DNA of 64,000 bases from Polynucleobacter sp. UK-Kesae-W10 (lineage in GTDB: Bacteria; Pseudomonadota; Gammaproteobacteria; Burkholderiales; Burkholderiaceae). The notes below the pieces were generated by a model. That model saw only the letters and a list, made by a program, of their open reading frames with translations. It did not search any database and had not been told where the DNA came from. A program made the translations under genes and the position numbers. The stretch spans positions 1 to 64,000 of the forward strand of contig NZ_JACVQB010000006.1 of assembly GCF_018881575.1 (NCBI RefSeq), in the 5' to 3' direction. Shown piece after piece: positions 25,055 to 33,856 of the stretch. The stretch's first letter is position 1; each line of letters begins with the position of its first letter.

Positions 25055-25776
25055 GCAGTAATCTTATCGCGCTTCCCAAAAATCGCTGTGCCAACACGAA
25101 CCATCGTGCTTCCTTGGGCAATCGCCGCTTCTAAATCATCTGACATTCCCATGGATAAGGTGTCAAAGAACTGGTAGCCAGGATCGCTAAAGTGCTTTGC
25201 TTGTATATGTGCAAAGCACTCCCGAACAGCAGCAAAAGCTTGGTTTTGAATCTGAGGGTCAGGGTTGGGGGCGGGTATTGCCATGACGCCCCTCAGAACG
25301 AGATTCGGGAGTTTGCTGATGGCGTCACATAGCGCCTCTGTCTCGTGAAGAGGGACTCCGCTTTTGCTATCCTCTTCGCTCACATTGACTTGTACGCAAA
25401 CTTGCAAGGGTCCGAGACTCGGAAACTCCCCTCGTTGGGCAGATAGGCGTTCTGCGATTTTGAGGCGATCAATACTGTGCACCCAGTCAAAGTGCTCCGC
25501 CACATCCCTTGTTTTGTTGCTTTGCAAAGGACCAATGAAATGCCATATCAACCAAGGGCGTAATTTTTCCAGTTGTACAATTTTTGCAACTGCCTCTTGA
25601 ACATAATTTTCGCCAAAGGCAGATTGTCCAGCATGCATAGCCTCTTCAATCGCAGAGGCGGGAAAAGTTTTGCTGACTGCTAAGAGTTCAATATCCTCAG
25701 GTTCGCGCTGAGCAGCAATGGCTGCTAACTCGATGCGCTCTCTAACCTGAATGAGATTAACAATAATAGGGTTCAT
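25051..25776 (-). CDS. yggS: PLP homeostasis protein, YggS/PLPBP family
   Basis: This 241-residue protein is an alanine-racemase-fold barrel that binds pyridoxal phosphate and buffers PLP levels but has no known enzyme activity. The PLP lysine is in LLAVSKTFPASAI, followed by FGENYVQEA. The C terminus has LSMGMSDDLEAAIAQGSTMVRVGTAIFG (given here as separate family motifs SMGMSDD and RVGTAIFG). It overlaps glcF and proC by 4 bp each, so the three are translationally coupled. Confidence 0.95.
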   Translation of the reverse strand: MNPIIVNLIQVRERIELAAIAAQREPEDIELLAVSKTFPASAIEEAMHAGQSAFGENYVQEAVAKIVQLEKLRPWLIWHFIGPLQSNKTRDVAEHFDWVHSIDRLKIAERLSAQRGEFPSLGPLQVCVQVNVSEEDSKSGVPLHETEALCDAISKLPNLVLRGVMAIPAPNPDPQIQNQAFAAVRECFAHIQAKHFSDPGYQFFDTLSMGMSDDLEAAIAQGSTMVRVGTAIFGKRDKITA

Positions 25777-27050
25777 TGAGCCCGTGCTGGATTGTGGATG
25801 AGCTGATCTACGATCTCAATCCAATGGAGTACCGGAGTATCTTCTTGTTGGAGATGGGTAATGCAGCCAATATTTCCAGAAACAATGACTTCGGCACCAG
25901 ATTCTTCGCAAGCCGCATTCAAATGGGCCAATTTATTTTTACGCAATTGCTCTGAAAGCTCAGGCTGTGTCACTGAATAAGTGCCAGCAGAACCACAGCA
26001 TAAATGACTGTCATTACATAAGCGTACGCCAATACCAATACTAGAAAGCAGGCCCTCAACCTTGCCGCGAATTTGTTGTCCGTGCTGCAGGGTGCAAGGA
26101 GGATGGTAAACAACGCCAGGCTTTTGGTCGGAGCCGATGAGCGCGATTAATTCATCTTGCAAAGTAGGAAGAATTTCAGCGATGTCTTTAGTGAGCTCTG
26201 AAATCTTTTGAGCCTTAGTGGCATATGCAGGGTCATTTGCAAGTAAATGACCATAATCTTTCACCATGACGCCGCAACCCGATGCCGTCATCACAATTGC
26301 CTCAACTCCACTTTCAATCAGTGGCCACCAAGCATCAATATTTTGCTTGGCATTGTCTAAGCCTCCGGCTTGATCATTGAGGTGATAGCGCAGTGCACCA
26401 CAGCAGCTTGCATTAGGTGCGCTAATCAGTTGAATCTTGAGAGCATCTAAAACTCTTGCGGATGCAGAGTTGATATTGGGCAACATTCCTGGTTGTACGC
26501 ACCCCTCAAGGATGAGCATTTTGCGAGCATGCGCAGTGTTAGGCCGTGCATGGGGATTCGTGCTTTGATTTAAGGCTTTATTTTTAGTAAGCGGGATCTT
26601 GCGCTGAATGCTGCTTGGCATGAGTGGGCGCACTAAGCGTCCTAAGGCCATGGCTGAATTAAAGAGTGCTGGTGTAGTCAGCCCCTCTTTCAGAGCCCAG
26701 CGAGTGAGGCGTTGGGCAAGTGGCCGCACTGGCGTATTTTCTTCAGCCCATTTACGACCAATGTCCACGAGATTGCCGTATTGCACTCCGCTCGGACAGG
26801 TGCTTTCGCAATTGCGGCAAGTGAGACAGCGATCTAAGTGAAGCCGTGTTTTTTCAGTCGGCGCCTGGCCTTCAGCCATTTGCTTGATGAGGTAGATGCG
26901 ACCACGAGGGCCATCGAGTTCATCGCCCAGTAGTTGGTAGGTGGGGCAGGTGGCAGTACAGAAACCACAATGAACGCATTTGCCCAAAATACGGGCTGCC
27001 TCTATACCTTCGGGTGTATTGGCGAATTGAGGGGCGAGTTGAGTTTGCAT
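25773..27050 (-). CDS. glcF: Glycolate oxidase iron-sulfur subunit
   Basis: GlcF carries electrons from the GlcDE flavin subunits to the quinone pool. The 425 residues hold two ferredoxin-type clusters (CVHCGFCTATCPTYQ and CLTCRNCESTCPSG) and two CCG (cysteine-rich) domains (CCGALRYH and CCGSAGTYSV). Length is close to E. coli GlcF (407). It lies 8 bp after glcE and overlaps yggS by 4 bp. Confidence 0.96.
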   Translation of the reverse strand: MQTQLAPQFANTPEGIEAARILGKCVHCGFCTATCPTYQLLGDELDGPRGRIYLIKQMAEGQAPTEKTRLHLDRCLTCRNCESTCPSGVQYGNLVDIGRKWAEENTPVRPLAQRLTRWALKEGLTTPALFNSAMALGRLVRPLMPSSIQRKIPLTKNKALNQSTNPHARPNTAHARKMLILEGCVQPGMLPNINSASARVLDALKIQLISAPNASCCGALRYHLNDQAGGLDNAKQNIDAWWPLIESGVEAIVMTASGCGVMVKDYGHLLANDPAYATKAQKISELTKDIAEILPTLQDELIALIGSDQKPGVVYHPPCTLQHGQQIRGKVEGLLSSIGIGVRLCNDSHLCCGSAGTYSVTQPELSEQLRKNKLAHLNAACEESGAEVIVSGNIGCITHLQQEDTPVLHWIEIVDQLIHNPARAQ

Positions 27051-27058
27051 AGAAATAC

Positions 27059-28204
27059 TTATGGAAGACGTTTAGTGGCAAATACACCGGCTGGATCAAA
27101 GGCGGATCTGAGGCGCTCCTGAATGGCAACGAGTGCTGTTGAGTGGGCTTGCTCACTTAACAGAGTAAAGCGCTCAAATGCAGGATTGACATCAGCACCC
27201 TGTCTAAAGCGGGTGACGTGGCCGCCGTGGCTATTCACCAGTTTTTTGATTGCAGTAAAAGTTACTTCATCACCAGCCGCTTTTATCCAGCGCTGTTGAC
27301 CGTGCCACTCTAATACCAACTCATTGCTGCTGTTGGGGACGACGAGGGGCCCGCAGGCTGCTGGTAGAGCTAGGCGATACAAAGTTTGATCAGCAGCAAG
27401 ATTCGTAAATGAGGCAAGCCTTTGTTCGCGCAAATCATTCCAAAATTGTTCTGCCTCTTCTGGCGCAATTTCATGTGCGCCTACTAATGAACTCATCAGA
27501 GGAATCGCTGCCTTTACAGCAGCAGCAGCGCCAGCAAGGCGAATAGTGAGTTCATCATCCCCCATTTTTTCCGTACCAACCCAGCAGCTGGCTGATAGCG
27601 GTAAAGGCTGGCCTGCCCATTCGTTCAATATCTTTAATGCTTTTTCTTGGCTGATTTGGCAGCGCAAAGTAGCGCTGGCAGCAGGCTTTGGCAAAACCTT
27701 TACAGACGCTTCTAGTAGGAGTGAGAGCGTTCCCATGGATCCTGGCAGCAAGCGAGATACGTCATAACCAGCAACATTCTTCATGACTTTGCCGCCGAAA
27801 GAAAGGTCCCGGCCTTTGCCGTCCAGGATGCGTGCGCCCAAGACAAAATCACGGAAGTTGCCGACGCTGATGCGTCCGGGGCCGGCGAGCCCTGCGGCAA
27901 TAGCGCCACCAAAAGTCGCTTGCGCGCCAAAATGCGGCGGCTCAAATGCGAGCACCTGATTTTTTTCTTTGAGAGCCGCTTCAATTTCCTGGAGTGGTGT
28001 TCCAGCACAAGCGGTAATAACCAATTCTTCTGGTTGGTATTCCAAGATGCCTGAATAGCTGCGAGTGTTAAGTTTTTCAAATGTATTGGAGTTGCCGTAC
28101 CAAGACTTGGTGCCGCCACCTTCAATTGAAAGCGATGTTTTGTTCTTAGCTGCGGCCAGGATCTGTTCGCGGAAAGCATTAATTTGTGGGCTGGAGAGAC
28201 TCAT
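27059..28204 (-). CDS. glcE: Glycolate oxidase FAD-binding subunit GlcE
   Basis: This 381-residue FAD_binding_4 protein is the second flavin subunit of glycolate oxidase. It is related to GlcD but shorter. The FAD-fold motif GGGTKSWYG aligns with the PRGSGTG segment of GlcD, followed by AQATFGGAIAAGLAGPGRIS and GGKVMKNVAGYDVSRLLPGS, both typical of GlcE. Its ATG overlaps the glcD stop by 1 bp (TAATG). Confidence 0.95.
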   Translation of the reverse strand: MSLSSPQINAFREQILAAAKNKTSLSIEGGGTKSWYGNSNTFEKLNTRSYSGILEYQPEELVITACAGTPLQEIEAALKEKNQVLAFEPPHFGAQATFGGAIAAGLAGPGRISVGNFRDFVLGARILDGKGRDLSFGGKVMKNVAGYDVSRLLPGSMGTLSLLLEASVKVLPKPAASATLRCQISQEKALKILNEWAGQPLPLSASCWVGTEKMGDDELTIRLAGAAAAVKAAIPLMSSLVGAHEIAPEEAEQFWNDLREQRLASFTNLAADQTLYRLALPAACGPLVVPNSSNELVLEWHGQQRWIKAAGDEVTFTAIKKLVNSHGGHVTRFRQGADVNPAFERFTLLSEQAHSTALVAIQERLRSAFDPAGVFATKRLP

Positions 28205-29718
28205 TAGAAGCGCTCCAATTCTGGATGAGGCAGATTGCCGCCGCTGATACGCATACGTCCATATTCAGCGCAGCGGTTCAAGGTCGGAATCGCCTTATCT
28301 GGGTTTAGAAGTTTTTCTGGATCAAATGCAGCTTTAACTCCCCAGAAAGATTCACGCTCACCTTCGCCAAATTGAACACACATAGAGTTAATCTTTTCAA
28401 TACCTACGCCATGCTCGCCTGTGATGGTACCGCCTAATTCAACGCAAGCCTCTAGAATTTCGGTACCAAACTCTTCTGCGCGATGCCATTCATCTTGATC
28501 AGCGCCGTTAAATAAGATCAGCGGGTGCATATTGCCATCACCTGCATGAAAGACATTCAAGCAGCCTAGGCCATATTTCTTTTCCATCCCCTGAATGCGT
28601 TTGAGGAGGGTGGCAATGTGACGACGTGGAATAGTACCATCCATACAGTAGTAGTCTGCAGCAAGTCGCCCAGCCGCAGGGAATGCATTTTTACGACCAC
28701 TCCAAAACTTCAGACGCTCAGACTCATCTTTCGAAATGCGAATACCACTAGCACCAGACTCTTCTAGAACTTTTGTCATGCGCTCGATTTCTTCTGCAAC
28801 TTCTTCTGGCGTCCCGTCAGACTCGCAAAGTAGGATAGCTTCGGCTTCTAAGTCATAGCCTGCATGAACAAACTCTTCAACAGCGCGAGTAGTAGCTTTA
28901 TCCATCATCTCCAGGCCTGCTGGAATAATGCCGGCAGCAATAATGGCAGCAACAGCATTGCCACCTTTTTCAATGTCGTCAAAGCTTGCCATAATGACGC
29001 GTGCTAATTTGGGCTTGGCTACGAGCTTAACAGTGACCTCAGTCACAACTGCCAACATGCCTTCGCTACCCATCATGATCGCAAGCAAATCCAAACCAGG
29101 GGAATCAGGCGCAAGACTGCCGAACTCAACGATCTCTCCATTCATGAGCACACCACGAACACGCAAGACATTGTGGAGTGTTAAGCCATATTTCAAACAA
29201 TGTACGCCACCAGAATTTTCATTTACATTGCCGCCAATAGAGCAAGCTATTTGGGATGAAGGATCTGGTGCGTAATACAAACCCAAGTGACCGACTGCTT
29301 CAGAGATTGCTAGATTGCGAACCCCAGGCTGAACAACAGCAGTGCGAGTAAAGGGGTCGATACTCAGAATCTTTTTCAGCTTGGCGAGCGAGAGAACGAG
29401 GCCTTGGGACAATGGCATGGCACCACCAGATAATCCGGTGCCAGATCCACGCGGCACCACGGGAATTTTCATCTCAAAGCAAATTTTGAGGATTTGGGCA
29501 ACCTGAGCCTCTGTTTCAGGTAAGGCAACAGCTAAAGGCATGCGGCGATAGGCTGCCAAACCATCACATTCATAGGGAATAGTGTCTTCCGGCTCCCAAA
29601 GTAGGGCATGTTCCGGGAGGATGGGGCGCAGGGCCGCAACCAATTTTGATTGAAGAGCGCTAATAGCGGCCAAATCGGGGGGCGGGGTCACCATATTCAT
29701 AACAATCATTTTAGCCAT
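28204..29718 (-). CDS. glcD: Glycolate oxidase FAD-linked subunit GlcD
   Basis: GlcD oxidises glycolate (and often D-lactate) to glyoxylate as part of GlcDEF at the membrane. The 504 residues show the FAD motif VPRGSGTGLSGGAMPLS, SIGGNVNENSGGVHCLKYG, and the C-terminal substrate region HAGDGNMHPL and TGEHGVGIEKI. E. coli GlcD has 499. Several ATG codons lie close together at the start (residues 1, 4, 7, 9) without a clear ribosome binding site, so the N terminus could be up to 8 residues shorter. It is first in a five-gene operon. Glycolate is a common algal exudate, so it may be a carbon source. Confidence 0.95.
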   Translation of the reverse strand: MAKMIVMNMVTPPPDLAAISALQSKLVAALRPILPEHALLWEPEDTIPYECDGLAAYRRMPLAVALPETEAQVAQILKICFEMKIPVVPRGSGTGLSGGAMPLSQGLVLSLAKLKKILSIDPFTRTAVVQPGVRNLAISEAVGHLGLYYAPDPSSQIACSIGGNVNENSGGVHCLKYGLTLHNVLRVRGVLMNGEIVEFGSLAPDSPGLDLLAIMMGSEGMLAVVTEVTVKLVAKPKLARVIMASFDDIEKGGNAVAAIIAAGIIPAGLEMMDKATTRAVEEFVHAGYDLEAEAILLCESDGTPEEVAEEIERMTKVLEESGASGIRISKDESERLKFWSGRKNAFPAAGRLAADYYCMDGTIPRRHIATLLKRIQGMEKKYGLGCLNVFHAGDGNMHPLILFNGADQDEWHRAEEFGTEILEACVELGGTITGEHGVGIEKINSMCVQFGEGERESFWGVKAAFDPEKLLNPDKAIPTLNRCAEYGRMRISGGNLPHPELERF

Positions 29719-29736
29719 TTACCTATAATTAAGCTC

Positions 29737-30306
29737 ATGGGAAATCGACTATCAAAAATCGCCACTAGAACGGGTGATGCCGGGATGACGGGTCTTGGAG
29801 ACGGCAGTCGCGTCGAGAAGGACCATTTGCGTATTTGTGCCATGGGTGATGTCGATGAGCTCAATTCAGAAATCGGCGTCTTAATGACAGAAGATATTCC
29901 CGAAAGTATTGCTGGCGAGCTTAAAACCCTGTTTTTACAAATTCAGCATGATTTATTCGACTTGGGTGGTGAGTTGTGTATTCCCAATTACAAGTTGCTC
30001 AATCCTGAGCATGTTGCCCAGCTCGATATTTGGCTCGAAAAATATAACCAGACTCTGCCCCCATTAACCGAATTTATTCTTCCAGGCGGTACTCGCGCTG
30101 CAGCCCAAGCACATGTTTGCCGCACAGTTTGCAGAAGAGCAGAACGCTCAATCGTGCGCTTAGGTTGGGAAGAACCTTTATATGATGCTCCGCGCCAATA
30201 CGTCAACCGTTTATCAGATCTGTTATTTGTTCTGGCCCGTGTTTTAAATCGCGCAGCCGGTGGAACAGATGTTCTTTGGAAGCACGAAAAAAAAGAGACT
30301 AAATAA
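29737..30306 (+). CDS. Cob(I)alamin adenosyltransferase, PduO type
   Basis: This enzyme transfers the adenosyl group of ATP to cob(I)alamin to make coenzyme B12. The 189 residues contain the ATP-binding N terminus ATRTGDAGMTGLGDGSRV and the family signature PGGTRAAAQAHVCRTVCRRAER. YVNRLSDLLFVLARVLN follows. The ATG at 29737 is chosen because the family begins here; the frame upstream to 29650 overlaps divergent glcD. No cobalamin synthesis genes or B12 riboswitch are seen nearby, so it may serve salvage or a B12 enzyme elsewhere. A terminator overlaps its stop codon. Confidence 0.95.
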   Translation: MGNRLSKIATRTGDAGMTGLGDGSRVEKDHLRICAMGDVDELNSEIGVLMTEDIPESIAGELKTLFLQIQHDLFDLGGELCIPNYKLLNPEHVAQLDIWLEKYNQTLPPLTEFILPGGTRAAAQAHVCRTVCRRAERSIVRLGWEEPLYDAPRQYVNRLSDLLFVLARVLNRAAGGTDVLWKHEKKETK

Positions 30307-30319
30307 ATTAGTCTCTTTT
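30287..30319. terminator. Bidirectional terminator between the ATR gene and aroG
   Basis: A perfect 12-bp stem (30291-30302 with 30308-30319, AAAAGAGACTAA) has a 5-nt loop. On the minus strand it ends in eight T, making a strong aroG terminator; on the plus strand it ends in four T and overlaps the adenosyltransferase stop codon. Confidence 0.94.
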
Positions 30320-30346
30320 AGATCTGCTTGTGGGTATTCTCACAAA

Positions 30347-31471
30347 TTATTTTTTTTGACCTCTGCGTTTTTTCACTGCAGTTGCAAGACGTTCTAGCAC
30401 TTTCACTGAATCATCCCAGTTAATGCAGGCATCGGTAATGCTTTTGCCGTACTCAAGCTTGCTAGGATCATCTTTTCCAGGGGTAAATTTCTGTGCGCCA
30501 TCGTTGAGGTGACTCTCAACCATGACACCAAAGATTTGATGTGAGCCAGCTTCAATTTGTTGTGCAACATCATCGGCCACAATAATCTGACGCTCATGTT
30601 TCTTGCTGGAGTTGGCGTGTGATAAATCAACCATCAGGCTGGCTGGAAGCTTGGCTGCTTCAAGCTCAGCGCAAGCTGCCTGTACAAATTTGGCTTCATA
30701 ATTTGGCTCTTTACCGCCGCGCAAAATAACATGACAGTCTTTGTTGCCTTTGGTTTCGACAACGGATACTTGACCATTCTTATGAACGGATAAAAAGTGG
30801 TGGGGGCGACCAGCTGCTTGAATCGCATCAGTGGCAATCTTGATATTGCCATCGGTACCATTTTTAAATCCAATCGGCGCGGATAAACCTGAGGCAAGCT
30901 CACGGTGAACTTGGCTCTCTGTTGTACGTGCTCCAATTGCACCCCATGAAATGAGGTCAGCAATGTATTGCGGAGAAATGACATCTAAGAATTCACTGCC
31001 GGCTGGCATGCCAAGACGATTGATTTCCATCAGTACTTGGCGAGCAAGGCGGAGGCCTTCTTCAATGCGATAGGACTCATCAAGGTATGGGTCATTAATT
31101 AAACCTTTCCAACCGACGGTTGTGCGAGGCTTTTCAAAATAGACGCGCATAACAATTTCTAGCTCTCCTGCAAAACGCTCGCGTTCAGCTAAGAGTCGTT
31201 GGCAATATTCAAGGGCTGCTCTTGGATCGTGAATGGAGCAAGGTCCAATAATGACAAGCAAGCGATCATCTTTTCCATGAATGATGTCGCGAATTTTTTT
31301 GCGAGTTTTGCTGATCAGCGCTTCGGTTGGGGTTCCAGAGATTGGAAAGAAGCGAATGAGGTGCTCTGGAGGTGGCAGAACAGCAATCTTGTCAATGCGT
31401 TGATCGTCAGTGTCCGACGTTTTATCAACGGCGGAGTACCAATTTGCGGGATTCGTATTTTGTTGGCTCAT
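30347..31471 (-). CDS. aroG: 3-deoxy-7-phosphoheptulonate synthase (DAHP synthase, class I)
   Basis: This enzyme condenses phosphoenolpyruvate with erythrose-4-phosphate, the first step to chorismate and aromatic amino acids. The 374 residues show LLVIIGPCSIHDP (metal-site cysteine), VYFEKPRTTVGWKGLINDP, IGARTTESQVHRELASG, and the C-terminal DLSHANSSKKH. The type is AroG/AroF/AroH-like; which amino acid inhibits it cannot be told from the sequence. It is followed by a strong terminator. tldD ends 30 bp upstream on the same strand. Confidence 0.96.
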   Translation of the reverse strand: MSQQNTNPANWYSAVDKTSDTDDQRIDKIAVLPPPEHLIRFFPISGTPTEALISKTRKKIRDIIHGKDDRLLVIIGPCSIHDPRAALEYCQRLLAERERFAGELEIVMRVYFEKPRTTVGWKGLINDPYLDESYRIEEGLRLARQVLMEINRLGMPAGSEFLDVISPQYIADLISWGAIGARTTESQVHRELASGLSAPIGFKNGTDGNIKIATDAIQAAGRPHHFLSVHKNGQVSVVETKGNKDCHVILRGGKEPNYEAKFVQAACAELEAAKLPASLMVDLSHANSSKKHERQIIVADDVAQQIEAGSHQIFGVMVESHLNDGAQKFTPGKDDPSKLEYGKSITDACINWDDSVKVLERLATAVKKRRGQKK

Positions 31472-31501
31472 ACGGCTATTTTAAGCCGTATTTGAACAAA
31501 A

Positions 31502-32992
31502 TCAGACAGTTCCACCGACGGTAAGGCTGTCAATCCTTAAAGTGGGCTGTCCAACCCCAACAGGTACGCTTTGACCTTCCTTGCCACAAACCCCAATTCC
31601 ACCATCTAATTTAAGGTCGTTTCCGATCATGGAGACCTGTTTTAAGGATTCGGGGCCGCTGCCAATAATGGTGGCTCCTTTGACTGGGTATTGAATTTTT
31701 CCGTTTTCAACCCAGTAAGCCTCTGACGCAGAAAAGACAAATTTTCCGCTGGTGATATCTACTTGGCCGCCACCAAAATTAACAGCGTAGAGCCCACGTT
31801 TGATGCTTGCCACGATTTCTTGGGGATCATCCTTACCAGCCAACATATAGGTGTTGGTCATCCTGGGCATTGGTAAAGATGCAAAACTCTCGCGACGTCC
31901 ATTGCCGGTTAATGGCATTTTCATGAGACGCGCATTCAGACTATCTTGAATATAGCCCTTCAGAATTCCATCTTCTATGAGCGTAGTGCACTGAGTGGGT
32001 GTGCCTTCGTCATCAATATTGAGTGAGCCTCTACGTCCAGATAGGGTACCGTCGTCCACTACTGTGACGCCTTTAGCAGCAACCCGTTGGCCAATGCGAC
32101 CCGCAAATGCAGAGGAGCCTTTGCGATTGAAGTCGCCTTCGAGTCCATGACCAACTGCTTCATGTAGTAGAACGCCAGGCCAGCCAGGACCCATCACAAC
32201 CGTCATCGGTCCGGCAGGGGCTGGACGGGATTCAAGGTTTACTAAAGCGCCATCGACTGCCTCATCTACATAACGATTGATGAGCTCTGCATCAAAGTAC
32301 AAATAGTCATGACGAGCACCACCACCAGATGAGCCGGATTCGCGACGCCCATTTTGTTCTGCAATCACATGGACAGAAACGCGTACCAGCGGTCGAATAT
32401 CTGCTGCCAGTAGACCATCAGCTCTGGCTACCAAGACAACGTCAAATTCGCCTGCTAAGCTCGCCATCACTTGAATGATGCGAGGGTCACGGGCTTTTGC
32501 GCGGCGTTCGATGCTTTCGAGTAAAGCAATTTTTTCTTTTGGCTGCAAAGAATCTAGTGGATTGATATCGGAGTACAGCTTATTGGATAGCGGGTTAAAT
32601 AGTTTGCTGGCTAAGGCCTGTTTTCCGCCCTGAGGGCCAATGACGCGGGTCGCTTTTGCGGCCTTACTTAAGGCTTCTAAATTAATTTCATCTGAATACG
32701 CAAAAGCAGTTTTGTCGCCATAGATTGCGCGCACGCCAACGCCTTGATCAATATTAAAACTACCGGATTTAACGATGCCTTCTTCAAGGCTCCAGCTTTC
32801 GCTACGGGTATGTTGAAAATATAAATCCGCATCATCTAGTTGATGCGCAAACATATTGCCAAAAGTGCGATGTAAATCCTGCTCGGATAGTCCGGTAGGC
32901 TCAAGCAGAATGGATTTAGCTAGTTTGATTAAGTCTGCCTGCTTTTTGGCTTTGGTCCAATTAGCGGGAAATAGTGCTTCTGGTGCATTCAT
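31502..32992 (-). CDS. tldD: Metalloprotease TldD
   Basis: TldD forms a heterodimeric zinc protease with TldE (PmbA) that trims small peptides and modified peptides such as microcin B17. The metal motif HEAVGH (HExxxH) is at residues 277-282, in [16 protein letters not shown]. The 496-residue length is near E. coli TldD (481). No tldE is in this window, so the partner must be encoded elsewhere. It is third in the yhdP-nitrilase-tldD run and starts 24 bp after the nitrilase gene. Confidence 0.96.
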   Translation of the reverse strand: MNAPEALFPANWTKAKKQADLIKLAKSILLEPTGLSEQDLHRTFGNMFAHQLDDADLYFQHTRSESWSLEEGIVKSGSFNIDQGVGVRAIYGDKTAFAYSDEINLEALSKAAKATRVIGPQGGKQALASKLFNPLSNKLYSDINPLDSLQPKEKIALLESIERRAKARDPRIIQVMASLAGEFDVVLVARADGLLAADIRPLVRVSVHVIAEQNGRRESGSSGGGARHDYLYFDAELINRYVDEAVDGALVNLESRPAPAGPMTVVMGPGWPGVLLHEAVGHGLEGDFNRKGSSAFAGRIGQRVAAKGVTVVDDGTLSGRRGSLNIDDEGTPTQCTTLIEDGILKGYIQDSLNARLMKMPLTGNGRRESFASLPMPRMTNTYMLAGKDDPQEIVASIKRGLYAVNFGGGQVDITSGKFVFSASEAYWVENGKIQYPVKGATIIGSGPESLKQVSMIGNDLKLDGGIGVCGKEGQSVPVGVGQPTLRIDSLTVGGTV

Positions 32993-33016
32993 GTGTTTAG
33001 GCAGATCTTTCGGTAA

Positions 33017-33850
33017 TTAAAGCTTACGATGTGCAAGTGCTGGTAACTGAGAGCGTACCTCGTTTAATTTATTTTTGCTTAATACCCCAGAGATAAACCC
33101 TGATCCTTCAGGAAGATCTGCCAATATCTCTCCCCAGGGATCGATCAGCATGCTATGACCCCAGGTGCGGCGTTGGTTTGGATGGAGGCCTCCCTGAGCG
33201 GAGGAGAGTACATAGCACTGGTTTTCGATGGCGCGAGCGCGTAACAAAATTTCCCAATGGGCTTTGCCGGTGGTGTAGGTAAATGCCGCAGGGATGATGT
33301 GGCAATCCACTGTGCCTAGCGCACGATAAAGCTCAGGAAAGCGCAAGTCATAGCAAATACTTAATCCAAAAATCCACTCTTGATCCAAGAGTCTGATCTT
33401 GAGAATGCCTGGTGTATCCCCTGCTTCAATCGTCTCCGATTCTTGATAGCGCTCAGTTTGGGTTTGAAACCCAAACAGATGAATCTTGTCGTAGCGAGCC
33501 ATTTGCTTGCCAAGCGGGTCAAATACCAGAGTGGTATTAAGAACCTTATTGGGATCATCAGCCTCCAGAGGAATTGTCCCTGCTACTAAATAGATCTGAT
33601 GCTCTTTTGCTAATTGCGATAGTTGGTTTTGGATTGGCCCATCCCCAAATTTTTCTCTTGCCAGCACCTTGTCTTTATCTTTTAAGCCCATCAGGCAAAA
33701 ATACTCTGGCAGAACGATGACTTTAGCGCCATCGTTTGCAGCGGCTTGAATTAATTGTCCTGCGGTATCGAGGTTCTCCTGAACGCTAGGAGTAGAGATC
33801 ATCTGAATGGAGGCAATCTTAAGTTCCGCTGTGCTGGCAGGTATGCTCAT
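33017..33850 (-). CDS. Carbon-nitrogen hydrolase (Nit/YbeM-like omega-amidase family)
   Basis: The nitrilase-superfamily triad is visible as E49 (VLPEYFCL), K122 (YDKIHLFGF) and C166 (LSICYDLRFPELYR). The 277-residue protein resembles Nit1/YafV/YbeM-type enzymes, some of which hydrolyse deaminated glutathione. That activity is a family-based suggestion and the real substrate is unknown. It sits between yhdP (6-bp gap) and tldD (24-bp gap), a common order in betaproteobacteria. Confidence 0.9.
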   Translation of the reverse strand: MSIPASTAELKIASIQMISTPSVQENLDTAGQLIQAAANDGAKVIVLPEYFCLMGLKDKDKVLAREKFGDGPIQNQLSQLAKEHQIYLVAGTIPLEADDPNKVLNTTLVFDPLGKQMARYDKIHLFGFQTQTERYQESETIEAGDTPGILKIRLLDQEWIFGLSICYDLRFPELYRALGTVDCHIIPAAFTYTTGKAHWEILLRARAIENQCYVLSSAQGGLHPNQRRTWGHSMLIDPWGEILADLPEGSGFISGVLSKNKLNEVRSQLPALAHRKL

Positions 33851-33856
33851 AAGAAA

